A stretch of 64,000 bases of DNA from JBCDCB01 sp039182735. Its GTDB lineage: Bacteria; Planctomycetota; Phycisphaerae; Phycisphaerales; UBA1924. This document shows, piece by piece, positions 51,100-59,589 of this stretch. The notes under the pieces were generated by a model, which was not told where the DNA came from, did no database searches, and saw only the letters and a list, made by a program, of their open reading frames with translations. The DNA is taken from contig JBCDCB010000013.1 of NCBI GenBank assembly GCA_039182735.1, positions 1 to 64,000 of the forward strand, given 5' to 3'. The translations under genes were made by a program, and so were the position numbers. Numbering within the stretch: position 1 is the stretch's first letter; each line of letters starts with the position of its first letter.

Positions 51100-52539
51100 T
51101 CAGATGGAGCGCGGGCCGCGGACGCGCGGCCCCTTGCCGCCGTCGGCGCCGCCGAGGAAACCGGCGTAGTTGCGCATCAGGAGGTTGGCCTCGATGCGTT
51201 GCACGAGATCGAGCCCGACCGACACGACGATGAGCAGCCCGGTGCCGCCGAGGAACGACGCGACGATGAACTCGATGTTCAGGCTCGCGTTCACCACCAT
51301 AGGCACCGACGCGATGACCGCGAGGAAGCCGGCGCCGACGTAGGTGACACGTTCCATGACGGTTTCGAGATACTCGGCCGTTCGCGGACCGGGACGCAGG
51401 CCGGGGATGAACGACCCGTGGTCGCGCAGCTGCTTGGCCATGTCTTCCGGGTTGAACTGCACGGTGGTCCAGAAGTAGCTGAAGAAGTAGATCATGCCGA
51501 CGAAGAGCAGCATGTAGGGGTAGTTGCCCATCTGGAAGGCGTCGGACAGGAACGCCGTCGCGCCCGACCACCACGCGGCATCGCTCTGCGCCGCCTGCTG
51601 GGCCATCGAACTGAAGATGACGCTCGGGAAGATCATGAGCGACGAGGCGAAAATGATCGGCATCACGCCGCCGTGGTTCACACGCAGCGGGAGGTACGAA
51701 CGCTGTCCGCCGAAGACGCGCCGACCGCGCGTGTGCTTGGCCTGCTGCACCGGGATCCGGCGCTGCGCAACGGTGATGAGCACCGCGCCCGCCGTCACGC
51801 CCACGAACCCGCCCGCGAGCATGAGCACGTTCATCCACGAGAGCTGCGGCTCGTCGTTGCCGGGGACGCCGAAGAGCCCGCCGATCCAGCCGATCTGACC
51901 GATCGGTGAGTTGGAGACGACCCAGAGCAAGGCGCCCGGCATCTGCGCGAGGATCCCCGCGGTGATGATCAGCGAGACACCGTTGCCGATGCCGTACTTG
52001 TCGATCTGCTCGCCGAGCCACATGAGGAAGACAGTGCCGGCGGTCATAGCGGTGATGGCCATGACCCACCAGAGCGGGTTGCCCGCCCAGTTGGCGTAGA
52101 CGAGGTTGCTCTTGGTGATGAACGTCAGCCACCCGAAGGCCTGGATCACGCACAGCGCGATCGTGACGTAGCGCGTCCATTCCTGGATCTTCTGGCGACC
52201 GCTCGGGCCCTCCTGCTGCAGCTTCTTGAGCGGTTCATACGCCGAGCCCAGCAGTTGGAAGATGATCGCCGCCGAGATGTACGGCATGATCCCGAGCCCG
52301 AAGATCGTCGATTGCCCGAACGACCCGCCGGAGAAGACGGAGACGAACTGCGCGACGCGTCCGAACGCGGTGCCGCCGTCGGCGGTCTGCTGCGTGAAGA
52401 ACTCGGTCAGCGCGGTCTGGTCCACGCCGGGGATGGGGATCCAGAAGCCCAGGCGATAGACCGCCAGCAGCGACAGCGTGAAGAGCAGCTTGTTGCGGAG
52501 CTCGGGGATCCGCAGGCAGTTGGCGAGCGCTTGGAACAT
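51100..52539 (-). CDS. secY: preprotein translocase subunit SecY
   Basis: The 479-aa channel subunit has ten membrane segments beginning LLFTLSLLAVYRLGFWIPIP, the plug region after residue 60, and the conserved SFIPGLRPGPRTAEYLETVM cytoplasmic loop and LNIEFIVASFLGGTGLLIVV near the C-terminus. It carries an extended loop near residue 310 (SSMAQQAAQSDAAWW). It follows rplO by 41 bp, the standard spc-operon order. Confidence 0.97.
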   Translation of the reverse strand: MFQALANCLRIPELRNKLLFTLSLLAVYRLGFWIPIPGVDQTALTEFFTQQTADGGTAFGRVAQFVSVFSGGSFGQSTIFGLGIMPYISAAIIFQLLGSAYEPLKKLQQEGPSGRQKIQEWTRYVTIALCVIQAFGWLTFITKSNLVYANWAGNPLWWVMAITAMTAGTVFLMWLGEQIDKYGIGNGVSLIITAGILAQMPGALLWVVSNSPIGQIGWIGGLFGVPGNDEPQLSWMNVLMLAGGFVGVTAGAVLITVAQRRIPVQQAKHTRGRRVFGGQRSYLPLRVNHGGVMPIIFASSLMIFPSVIFSSMAQQAAQSDAAWWSGATAFLSDAFQMGNYPYMLLFVGMIYFFSYFWTTVQFNPEDMAKQLRDHGSFIPGLRPGPRTAEYLETVMERVTYVGAGFLAVIASVPMVVNASLNIEFIVASFLGGTGLLIVVSVGLDLVQRIEANLLMRNYAGFLGGADGGKGPRVRGPRSI

Positions 52540-52580
52540 GGCCCCTCCGTGAACCTAGGGCGAGAGCGGTCAGAAGGGGA

Positions 52581-53246
52581 TCAGCCGCCCTTCTTGGACG
52601 AGCCCTTCTTGCCCTTCTTCCCGGCGTCTTGCTTGCCGCCGCCCGACAGGGCCTCGGCCTTCTTCTTGAACTCCGCGTCACGCTTGTCGCCATCGCGCAA
52701 ACGCTTGAGCTTCTTCGTGAGATTGGTCGGCGTGCCGTCGCCCGAGTTGCGGTCGATCCCGCGGACGCGGTCGCGACGCGTGCCGAGCTCGGTCACCGAG
52801 CCGCCGGCGCCCTCGATCAGCTTGCGGGCGCTGCCCGTGACACGCGCGACCTTGACGTCGAGCTTCACGCTCAGCGATTCGGCGTCGCCAAGATCGCCCA
52901 GGATCTTCACCGGGAGATCATCACGCCCGATCAGGCCGGCCTTCTCGAGTGACTCCGCCGTCACCTCGCCGCCCTTGGCGAACTGCGGCAGCGCGACGAT
53001 GTCGCGCAGGTTCGCGATGCGGAAGACCGTCGTGAACTGCACGTTCGTGAAGCCGCGCTTCGAGACGCGGCGGAAGAGCGGCATCTGCCCGCCCTCAAAC
53101 GACAGGCGACGCGAGAAACCGGCGCGGCTCATCGCACCGTTGTGACCACGCCCCGAGGTCTTGCCAACGCCGCTGGCGCGGCCACGGCCCACGCGCTTGC
53201 GCTTCTTGTACGGGCCGGCGAGTTCTGTCACTTCATGGATCATCAT
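52581..53246 (-). CDS. rplO: 50S ribosomal protein L15 with C-terminal extension
   Basis: Residues 1-140 are a typical L15 (KKRKRVGRGRASGVGKTSGR ... FEGGQMPLFRRVSKRGFTNV). The C-terminal about 75 residues are extra and basic, rich in Lys and Gly (LKRLRDGDKRDAEFKKKAEA...GKKGKKGSSKKGG); the total is 221 aa against the usual about 145. It is coupled closely to rpsE upstream (21 bp). Confidence 0.96.
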   Translation of the reverse strand: MMIHEVTELAGPYKKRKRVGRGRASGVGKTSGRGHNGAMSRAGFSRRLSFEGGQMPLFRRVSKRGFTNVQFTTVFRIANLRDIVALPQFAKGGEVTAESLEKAGLIGRDDLPVKILGDLGDAESLSVKLDVKVARVTGSARKLIEGAGGSVTELGTRRDRVRGIDRNSGDGTPTNLTKKLKRLRDGDKRDAEFKKKAEALSGGGKQDAGKKGKKGSSKKGG

Positions 53247-53267
53247 GGCCGAATCGTCCCGTCCTGA

Positions 53268-53903
53268 TCAGGCGTCGTCGTTCTTCTTCTCGGTGTCGGC
53301 GTCGGCGCTCTCCGCGGCCGGCGCGTCGGGGTCCTTGGCGTTCTCTTCGCTGGGCTTGAGCGCGGGCTTGGCGATCGCCGCCTCGCCCCGTTCGAGCATC
53401 GCGTCCACCTCGGTGCGTCCAATGCTGACGCCGCGCATTTCTTCGTAGTGGTCCGCGTTGCGGAGCTGCGTGAGCGCGTCGAGCGTGGCCTTGGCGAGGT
53501 TCTTCTTGTTGTTGCTGCCGTACGACTTGGTGAGGCAGTCGGTGATGCCGGCGAGTTCGAGCACGGCGCGGACCGTCGCGCCGGCGATAACGCCGGTACC
53601 GGGCGACGCGGGGACCACGCGCACCTTCGAAGCGCCGTATCGGCCCTCGACGACGTGCGGGATCGTGCCGCCCTTGAGCTGCACGTTCACGAGCGACTTA
53701 CGCCCGTCCTTCTGCGCCTTCTCGATCGCGGGGGGCACCTCGTTAGCGCGCCCGTACCCGATCCCGATGCGCCCGCGCCGGTTGCCCACCGCCACGAGCG
53801 ATCCGAAGCTGAAGCGGCGACCGCCCGCGACCGTCGCGGCGGAACGGAAGATCCCGATCGTGTTGCTCTCGATCTGGCTGCCTTCGTCAAGCATCTCGGC
53901 CAT
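53268..53903 (-). CDS. rpsE: 30S ribosomal protein S5 with acidic tail
   Basis: A 211-aa S5: FSFGSLVAVGNRRGRIGIGY-GRANEVPPAIEKA (double-stranded-RNA-binding part), then VVPASPGTGVIAGATVRAVL (the S5 C-terminal domain). It is followed by a tail of about 40 residues with an acidic end (AAESADADTEKKNDDA). The start MAEMLDEGSQIESNTIGIFR is shorter at the N-terminus than most S5 proteins. Confidence 0.97.
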   Translation of the reverse strand: MAEMLDEGSQIESNTIGIFRSAATVAGGRRFSFGSLVAVGNRRGRIGIGYGRANEVPPAIEKAQKDGRKSLVNVQLKGGTIPHVVEGRYGASKVRVVPASPGTGVIAGATVRAVLELAGITDCLTKSYGSNNKKNLAKATLDALTQLRNADHYEEMRGVSIGRTEVDAMLERGEAAIAKPALKPSEENAKDPDAPAAESADADTEKKNDDA

Positions 53904-53943
53904 TGCGTTGCCTCACTCGCGCCCCGTCCGGGCGGCTTGCTGT

Positions 53944-54306
53944 TCAGAACTCGAGCCCGCCCTCGCGCGCGCCCTCTGCGAGCGCCGCGACCCGGCCGTG
54001 GTACAGGAATCCGTTGCGATCGAACGAGACACGCGTCACGCCCGCTTCCTTGGCGCGCTCCGCGATGGCCTTGCCGATCGCCTTCGCCGCCTCTTTGTTG
54101 CCCGTTGTGCTCAGACCGAGCGACTTCTCCGCGGACGACGCCGCCACCAGCGTCTTCTGGTTCATGTCGTCCACGATCTGCGCGTACATGTGGTTCAGCG
54201 ACCGGTACACGGTCAGACGCGGCTGATCGGGCGTGCCCGTCACGCGCTTGCGGATACCCGTCTTGCGCCGACCCCGGCGGACTGCTTTTTGCTTCTCGCG
54301 GTTCAT
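53944..54306 (-). CDS. rplR: 50S ribosomal protein L18
   Basis: A 120-aa L18 with basic N-terminus, RRKTGIRKRVTGTPDQPRLT-VYRSLNHMYAQIVDD, the 5S rRNA-binding fold and the C-terminal FDRNGFLYHGRVAALAEGAR. Normal size and place between rplF and rpsE. Confidence 0.97.
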   Translation of the reverse strand: MNREKQKAVRRGRRKTGIRKRVTGTPDQPRLTVYRSLNHMYAQIVDDMNQKTLVAASSAEKSLGLSTTGNKEAAKAIGKAIAERAKEAGVTRVSFDRNGFLYHGRVAALAEGAREGGLEF

Positions 54307-54326
54307 CGTCTGTGCCTCGCCTCGTC

Positions 54327-54875
54327 TTAGCCGAACGCCTTACCCTGCTTGCGGCGGATCTGCTCGTCCGCGTACTGGATGCCCTTGCCGTTGTACGGCT
54401 CCGGGGGACGCTTCGAACGCACCGCGGCGGCGAACTGCCCCACCGCCTGCTTGTCCGCGCCCGTCACCGTGATGAAGTCGCCCTCCACCGCCACGTTCAC
54501 GCCCATCGGGATGGGCACCGTGATCGTGTTGGCGAAACCGAGCTTCAGGTTGAGCGCCTGCCCGGCCATCTGCGCGTTGTACCCAACGCCGTTGACCTTG
54601 AGCTTCTTCTCGTACCCCTTGGTCACGCCCTCGACCATGTTGGCGATCAGCGCACGGGTCATGCCCCAGTAGGCGCGGATCTCTTTGCTGCCCTGCAGCG
54701 ACTCGTCCACCGTGACGTTCACGGTCTTCGCGTCGCCGTCCACCGACACGCTCACCTCGGGACGCGTGGTCATTTCGAGCGTCTTGTCGCCCGCGGACAC
54801 ACGCACCGTGCGACCGTCCACGGTCACCTCGCACTTGGCGGGAATGTCGATCGCCATCTTGCCCAGTCGGGACAT
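54327..54875 (-). CDS. rplF: 50S ribosomal protein L6
   Basis: A 182-aa protein with the duplicated L6 fold, starting MSRLGKMAIDIPAKCEVTVD and with the C-terminal PPEPYNGKGIQYADEQIRRK-QGKAFG signature. Normal length, same operon. Confidence 0.97.
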   Translation of the reverse strand: MSRLGKMAIDIPAKCEVTVDGRTVRVSAGDKTLEMTTRPEVSVSVDGDAKTVNVTVDESLQGSKEIRAYWGMTRALIANMVEGVTKGYEKKLKVNGVGYNAQMAGQALNLKLGFANTITVPIPMGVNVAVEGDFITVTGADKQAVGQFAAAVRSKRPPEPYNGKGIQYADEQIRRKQGKAFG

Positions 54876-54921
54876 CGGTCCGCTCCTTCAAGCGGGTCGC
54901 TCGACCCGCCTCACTCGTCAA

Positions 54922-55320
54922 TCAGTACAGCGTCGCCAGCAGCTCGCCGCCCACGCGCTTCTCGCGGCACTGCCGATCCGAAAGCACGCCCTGCGAGGTC
55001 GAAACGATCGAAATACCCATGCCCTGCAGCGGCGCCTTGATGTCTTCCACCTTGCGGTAGACACGGCAGCCCGGGCGGCTCTCGCGCTTGAGCTCGCTGA
55101 ACACCTGCTCGCCCCGCGGGCCGTACTTCAGGCGCACGCGGATCTGCCCCTGGCGACCGTCCTCGATCACGTCGTAGCCATCGACGTAGCCTTCCTTCTG
55201 CAGGATCTCCGCGATGCCGCGGCAGACCTTGCTGTTCAGGACGTTCACGCTCTTGGCCCGGTTCCGCGCCGCGTTGCGGACGCGGGTGAGCATGTCGGCG
55301 ATCGGATCACTCATCGTCAT
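54922..55320 (-). CDS. rpsH: 30S ribosomal protein S8
   Basis: A 132-aa S8 starting MTMSDPIADMLTRVRNAARN and ending in the family motif GISIVSTSQGVLSDRQCREK-RVGGELLATLY. S8 also represses spc-type operons in some bacteria by binding their mRNA; no such site was recognised here. It follows rpsN by 34 bp. Confidence 0.97.
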   Translation of the reverse strand: MTMSDPIADMLTRVRNAARNRAKSVNVLNSKVCRGIAEILQKEGYVDGYDVIEDGRQGQIRVRLKYGPRGEQVFSELKRESRPGCRVYRKVEDIKAPLQGMGISIVSTSQGVLSDRQCREKRVGGELLATLY

Positions 55321-55354
55321 CTGGCGTTCCCTTTCAGACGGCGCCCGCGCGCCA

Positions 55355-55540
55355 TCACCAACTCGCCTTGCGCATGCCCGGGACCTTGCCCTCGAGCGCC
55401 AGCTGCCTCAGCATGATGCGGCTGATGCGGAACTTGCGGTACACGCCCTTGGCGCGCCCCGTGATCTCGCACCGGCGCACGAGCCGGCTGCTGTACTTCG
55501 GTTCTCTCTTGCTCTTCGCCACCTGGGCCTTGGTCGCCAT
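55355..55540 (-). CDS. rpsN: 30S ribosomal protein S14, short form without zinc site
   Basis: Starts at ATG 55540 (61 aa), MATKAQVAKSKREPKYSSRL, ending GKVPGMRKASW. The size is that of the short zinc-type S14, but the ligands are gone: the usual CxxC pair reads CEIT and the second pair reads SRIM, leaving one cysteine. It is therefore a C-minus short variant. Confidence 0.95.
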   Translation of the reverse strand: MATKAQVAKSKREPKYSSRLVRRCEITGRAKGVYRKFRISRIMLRQLALEGKVPGMRKASW

Positions 55541-55576
55541 GGCCTGCTGCTCCAAACGCGCCGAAGCGCTGCGCGA

Positions 55577-56200
55577 TTAATTCTCGTCGTCCTTCTTGAA
55601 CGGCATGCCCAGTTCCTTGAGCACGAACTTGCTCACCTCGGGCGTCGAGTTGCTGAACACGTAGTTGATGTGCATCCCGTGCTGGAAGTTCACCTGACCC
55701 ATGTCGATCTCGGGGAACACGCCCTGCTCGGTCAGGCCCATCGAGTACGACCCGCCCCTGTCGAACGAGTTATCCTTGAGCCCGCGGAAGTCTCGGATGC
55801 GCGGCGCCGCGAGGTTGATGAACCGGTCGAGGAAGTGCCACATGCGGTCGCTCCGCATCGTCACCATGGCCGCCGAGTCGAAGCCTTCACGCACCTTGAA
55901 GTTCGCCACCGACTTCTTCGCCTGGATCACGATCGGCTTCTGACCGCTGATCTTGGTCAGCGTCGAGAGGATCGTGTCCTTGACGTTCGCCGGGACCTTC
56001 GTGCCCTCAAGGAAACGCCCCATGTTCACGTTGATGACGATCTTCTCGAGGCGCGGGTGGCGCATCGGGTTCGTCAGCCCGAACTCCTTGCCGAGCTTGG
56101 GGCGGACTTCTTTCTCGAACTTCTCGCGGAGGCGCGGCGCGGCGTACTGCTCGGCTTCCGCCGTCGCCCCGTCGCCCTTGCCGCCTTTGTCCTTCGCCAT
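55577..56200 (-). CDS. rplE: 50S ribosomal protein L5
   Basis: A 207-aa L5 with an N-terminal extension of about 20 residues (KDKGGKGDGATAEAEQYAAP), then PRLREKFEKEVRPKLGKEFG, NPMRHPRLEKIVINVNMG, the RGLKDNSFDRGGSYSMGLTE segment and the TPEVSKFVLKELGMPFK C-terminus. It binds 5S rRNA and the P-site tRNA. Usual length about 180. Confidence 0.97.
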   Translation of the reverse strand: MAKDKGGKGDGATAEAEQYAAPRLREKFEKEVRPKLGKEFGLTNPMRHPRLEKIVINVNMGRFLEGTKVPANVKDTILSTLTKISGQKPIVIQAKKSVANFKVREGFDSAAMVTMRSDRMWHFLDRFINLAAPRIRDFRGLKDNSFDRGGSYSMGLTEQGVFPEIDMGQVNFQHGMHINYVFSNSTPEVSKFVLKELGMPFKKDDEN

Positions 56201-56259
56201 CGCGTCGTTCCTCGTGGTTCACGCCCGTCCGGGCGGTTGATCTCGTGCGCGTCCGCCGG

Positions 56260-56610
56260 TCAGCCGTTCTTCTTCGCGTTCGCCGAGCGCGTCTCGCTCA
56301 GCACCTTGCCGCCCCGCGCCGCGACGCGCACCTTGGCGCCGTTGCGTTCCTCGTGGCGCACGCGGCTCGCCTTGCCGTCCACCACCGGGCTCACGTTGGA
56401 GATGTGGAAGGAGCGGTCCACCTGGACCGTCCCGCCCTCGGGGTTGATCCGGTTGCGCTTGAGGTTCTTGGTGATCCCGTCGATCCCCGACCCGTGGACC
56501 ACGACGCGGTCCTTCTTGGTCAGGATGCGCACGACGGTGCCCGTCTGCCCGCGGTACTGCCCCGCGGTGATGATGACCTCGTCGCCCTTGCGTACGTGCC
56601 GCCCTGCCAT
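56260..56610 (-). CDS. rplX: 50S ribosomal protein L24
   Basis: A 116-aa KOW-domain protein: HVRKGDEVIITAGQYRGQTG-TVVRILTKKDRVVV, then GIDGITKNLKRNRINPEGGT. ATG at 56610 overlaps the rplN stop (TGATG); an alternative GTG lies one codon earlier. One of the first proteins to assemble on 23S rRNA. Confidence 0.97.
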   Translation of the reverse strand: MAGRHVRKGDEVIITAGQYRGQTGTVVRILTKKDRVVVHGSGIDGITKNLKRNRINPEGGTVQVDRSFHISNVSPVVDGKASRVRHEERNGAKVRVAARGGKVLSETRSANAKKNG

Positions 56611-56996
56611 CACACCACCTCCGTCGCGAGCGAGACGATCTTCATGTAGCCGGCCTCGCGAAGCTCGCGCGCCACGGGCCCGAAGATGCGGGTGCCCTTG
56701 GGCTGGCCGTCGGGACCGATGATGACGACGGCGTTGTTGTCGAAGCGGACGTACGAGCCGTCCACACGACGCGTCGGGTACGACGTCCGCACCACGACCG
56801 CCTTCACGATGTCGCCCGACTTGATGTCGGCACCCGGGAGCGCCTTCTTCACGGAGCAGACCACGCGGTCGCCCACACGCGCCTGCTTGCGGGTGAACTT
56901 CCCGCGGGCCGTCGAGCCCCCGAGCACGCGGATCACGTACGCGATCTTCGCGCCGGAGTTGTCCGCGACATCACACCTGGATTCCTGCTGGATCAT
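56610..56996 (-). CDS. rplN: 50S ribosomal protein L14
   Basis: A 128-aa L14 starting MIQQESRCDVADNSGAKIAY, with VKKALPGADIKSGDIVKAVV and the C-terminal PVARELREAGYMKIVSLATEVV. It contacts the 16S rRNA at an intersubunit bridge. Slightly longer than usual (122) through an insert at about 75-85 (TSYPTRRVDGS). Confidence 0.97.
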   Translation of the reverse strand: MIQQESRCDVADNSGAKIAYVIRVLGGSTARGKFTRKQARVGDRVVCSVKKALPGADIKSGDIVKAVVVRTSYPTRRVDGSYVRFDNNAVVIIGPDGQPKGTRIFGPVARELREAGYMKIVSLATEVV

Positions 56997-57027
56997 CGGA
57001 TCGAGCCCTTCGTAGAGCCCTCGGCGT

Positions 57028-57300
57028 TCATCGCGCCGGGGCCGCCTCCACCACGCGCACCAGGCGCCACGTCTTCGTCTTGCTCACCGGCTTGCACGGC
57101 GCCACTTCCACACGGTCGCCCTGCTTCGAGGTGTTCTCCTCGTCGTGCACGTGCAGCACCGTCCGCTGGCGGATGTACTTCCCGTACTTCGGGTGACGCG
57201 CCAGGTACTGCACCGACACACGCCGAGTCTTGTCGCGCTTGTCCGACTCGACGACGCCCACGCGGGCGCCCTTCACGCTGTCGCTGTTCTGCTCGTTCAT
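57028..57300 (-). CDS. rpsQ: 30S ribosomal protein S17
   Basis: A 90-aa S17: an N-terminal VKGARVGVVESDKRDKTRRV-SVQYLARHPKYGKYIRQRTV, then VHDEENTSKQGDRVEVAPCK-PVSKTKTWRLVRVV. The ATG at 57300 overlaps the last base of the rpmC stop. Confidence 0.96.
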   Translation of the reverse strand: MNEQNSDSVKGARVGVVESDKRDKTRRVSVQYLARHPKYGKYIRQRTVLHVHDEENTSKQGDRVEVAPCKPVSKTKTWRLVRVVEAAPAR

Positions 57301-57506
57301 CAAGCCTTCTCCGCCTTCGCCAGCTGGCGCGATCGGCGTTCGGTCTTCAGCCGCGCGATCGTCTTCCGGACCTTCTTGAACTGACTCGGATCCTCGATCT
57401 TCTCCGTCAGCGCCTGGCAACGCAGGTCAAACGACTTGCGCTGCTGGCGATCGAGCTCGACCGCGATCTCCTCGTCAGACAGGCTGTGCACTTCTTTCGC
57501 GTCCAC
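57300..57506 (-). CDS. rpmC: 50S ribosomal protein L29
   Basis: A 68-aa helical L29 with the core AKEVHSLSDEEIAVELDRQQ and a C-terminal helix KKVRKTIARLKTERRSRQLA. GTG at 57506 is chosen since AGAAGGAG lies 8 bp before it; a longer TTG frame to 57533 has no site. Confidence 0.93.
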   Translation of the reverse strand: MDAKEVHSLSDEEIAVELDRQQRKSFDLRCQALTEKIEDPSQFKKVRKTIARLKTERRSRQLAKAEKA

Positions 57507-57533
57507 CGATCGACTCCTTCTCACACCGCTCAA

Positions 57534-57953
57534 TCAGACTGCCAGTCGGCGACCAACGAACCGGCAACGCACCGGCATCTTCATCGCGATGCGCTTGAAC
57601 GCGTTCCGCGCCATCTCTTCGGGCACGCCCGTGATCTCGTACAGCATCGTCCCGGGCTTCACGCGCGCCGCCCAGTAATCGACCTCCGCCTTGCCCTTGC
57701 CCATTCGGGTCTCGAGCGGCTTCTTGGAGACCGGCTTGTCCGGGAACACGCGGATGTAGACCTTGCCCTGACGCTTCAGGTAGTGCTGAGCCGCGATCCG
57801 GCCCGCCTCGATCTGACGCGCCGTCAGCCAGCAGCCTTCGAGCGCCTGCAGCCCGTAATCCCCGAACGCCACGAAGTTCCCCTTCGTCGCCTTCCGGTCA
57901 CGGACGCGACGGAACTCCTTGCGGAACTTGACGCGTTTCGGCATGCGTGGCAT
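57534..57953 (-). CDS. rplP: 50S ribosomal protein L16
   Basis: A 139-aa L16, PRMPKRVKFRKEFRRVRDRK then GYWLTARQIEAGRIAAQHYL-type sequence (GCWLTARQIEAGRIAAQHYL) and VYIRVFPDKPVSKKPLETRM-GKGKAEVDYWAARVKPG. It organises the A site of the peptidyl-transferase centre. Normal length. Confidence 0.97.
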   Translation of the reverse strand: MPRMPKRVKFRKEFRRVRDRKATKGNFVAFGDYGLQALEGCWLTARQIEAGRIAAQHYLKRQGKVYIRVFPDKPVSKKPLETRMGKGKAEVDYWAARVKPGTMLYEITGVPEEMARNAFKRIAMKMPVRCRFVGRRLAV

Positions 57954-57985
57954 CGCTGAGTCTCCTTACCGCTTTCCAAAGTCGC

Positions 57986-58690
57986 TTAGCGACGCCCTCG
58001 GGCACGCGGGCGGGCGCCGGCGGCCGTGCTGATCGCCGCCTCTTCGCCCTCGTCCTCGTACCGACCCTTGTAGATCCAGACCTTCACACCGATCGCGCCG
58101 TACGTCGTGAACGACTCCGCGAACCCGTAGTCCACGTTCGCCTGCAGCGACGACAGCGGCATCGAGCCCAAGCGCGTGTCCAACCGGCGCGTCATCTCCG
58201 CGCCGCCGAGACGACCGCCCAGCAGGATCCGCACGCCCTTGGCGCCGACCTGCATCGCGCCCTCGGCACGCATCTTCACTGTGCGGCGGTACGACGAACG
58301 CTTCTTCAGCTGCTCCGCCAAGCCTTCCGCCACGAGCTGCGCGTTCATGTCCGGGTTCTTGATCTCGACGATGTTGATCGAGACCTTGCGGCCCGTCATG
58401 TACTGAAGCTCTTCCGTCAGGCGATCCACCTCGGCGCCCTTGGGACCGATCACCAGGCCCGGACGCGCCGTCTTGAGGATGACCTTGAGCTCCTCACGCG
58501 TGCGTTCGATCTGAATATCGCTCACCGCCGCGAACGGGGGCGTGCGGTTGAGGCGCTTGTCCGCGAACTTACGGATCTTGTAGTCCTCGACCAGCAGCTC
58601 GCCGTAGAGCGCCTTCGGCGCGTACCAGCGGCTCTTGTGGATCTCGGTGATCCCGACACGGAAGCCATAGGGGTGCGTCTTCTGACCCAT
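57986..58690 (-). CDS. rpsC: 30S ribosomal protein S3
   Basis: A 234-aa S3 from ATG 58690: MGQKTHPYGFRVGITEIHKS, KH domain with LKTARPGLVIGPKGAEVDRL, and the C-terminal domain GARILLGGRLGGAEMTRR-like (GVRILLGGRLGGAEMTRRLD) and TYGAIGVKVWIYKGRYE. It forms the mRNA entry channel. The tail is short and basic. Confidence 0.97.
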   Translation of the reverse strand: MGQKTHPYGFRVGITEIHKSRWYAPKALYGELLVEDYKIRKFADKRLNRTPPFAAVSDIQIERTREELKVILKTARPGLVIGPKGAEVDRLTEELQYMTGRKVSINIVEIKNPDMNAQLVAEGLAEQLKKRSSYRRTVKMRAEGAMQVGAKGVRILLGGRLGGAEMTRRLDTRLGSMPLSSLQANVDYGFAESFTTYGAIGVKVWIYKGRYEDEGEEAAISTAAGARPRARGRR

Positions 58691-58691
58691 A

Positions 58692-59246
58692 TCAGGCGAT
58701 CTCCTCGACACCGATCGTGATGTGGCTGGTCTTCTTCTGGATGCGGTGCGCGCGCCCGCGGTCCTTCGGCTGGAACCGCTTGATGATCACGCCCTGATCC
58801 ACGCGCGCCTCGGTGACAACGAGTCGCTCGACGCGGGCGTCGGCCTGCTCCGCGTCCGCGATCGCCGTCCGCAGCGCCTTGCGCACCATCTTCGACGCGC
58901 GCCGGCAGTTGAACTCGAGCAGCATGTCCGCCTCATCGACACGCTTGCCGCGGATCAGCTCCGCGAGCAGACGAGCCTTCTGCGGGCTGGAGCGGACCCA
59001 GCGGGCCTGCGTTTGGAAGCGGGCGATGTCGCGGACCTGCACGCCCAGCACGCCGGCCATGGCGGCGGCGTCGCTCGCCGTGCAGCGCGGGTGCTCCGCG
59101 CCGCGGAGCCAGTTGCGGACCGCCTTGGTCGCCTCGTCGAGCTTCTTCTGCGAGCCCTGGGCACGCGGGAGCGCCGACGCCAGATCCTCGGGCGTGCGCC
59201 CGGTCTCGGCGAGCAGCGTGTTCAGCTTGGTGGTGTTGAGTTTCAT
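58692..59246 (-). CDS. rplV: 50S ribosomal protein L22 with HTH-like N-terminal extension
   Basis: Residues about 79-184 are L22 (TQARWVRSSPQKARLLAELI ... KRFQPKDRGRAHRIQKKTSH). Residues 1-78 are extra: TPEDLASALPRAQGSQKKLD-EATKAVRNWLRGAEHPRC then ASDAAAMAGVLGVQVRDIAR, which reads like a helix-turn-helix DNA-binding domain (a recognition-type turn, 'AMAGVLGVQVRDI'). L22 is normally about 110 aa. The start ATG 59246 lies 25 bp after rpsS. Confidence 0.95.
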   Translation of the reverse strand: MKLNTTKLNTLLAETGRTPEDLASALPRAQGSQKKLDEATKAVRNWLRGAEHPRCTASDAAAMAGVLGVQVRDIARFQTQARWVRSSPQKARLLAELIRGKRVDEADMLLEFNCRRASKMVRKALRTAIADAEQADARVERLVVTEARVDQGVIIKRFQPKDRGRAHRIQKKTSHITIGVEEIA

Positions 59247-59271
59247 CGAGCACCTCGATCAGGCCGCCGCC

Positions 59272-59553
59272 TCAGCGGGACTTGATGCCTTCTTTCTTGT
59301 TCGTGTGCCCGCGGAACGAGCGGGTGATGCTGAACTCGCCGAGCTTGTGCCCGACCATGTCCTCGGTCACGAAGACGTCCAGGAACGCGCGCCCGTTGTG
59401 CACCTTGAAGGTGTGACCAACGAACTCGGGCACGATCGTGCACGCCCGCGCCCACGTCTTGATCGGCTCTCGCTTGCCCTGCTCGTTGAGCTTGTCCACC
59501 TTCAGGTAGAGCTTCTCGTCAACGTACGGGCCCTTTTTGAGACTGCGTGCCAT
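59272..59553 (-). CDS. rpsS: 30S ribosomal protein S19
   Basis: A 93-aa S19: MARSLKKGPYVDEKLYLKVD and FVGHTFKVHNGRAFLDVFVT-EDMVGHKLGEFSITRSFRGH. Normal length, 36 bp after rplB. Confidence 0.98.
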   Translation of the reverse strand: MARSLKKGPYVDEKLYLKVDKLNEQGKREPIKTWARACTIVPEFVGHTFKVHNGRAFLDVFVTEDMVGHKLGEFSITRSFRGHTNKKEGIKSR

Positions 59554-59589
59554 GTCGCTATTCCTCGACCTTCATTCAATCCCACCGGA

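Noticed and set aside
53448..56722. Large plus-strand frames (530 and 502 codons) opposite the spc operon
   Set aside because: Shadows of rpsE, rplR, rplF, rpsH, rpsN, rplE, rplX and rplN, which are unmistakable.
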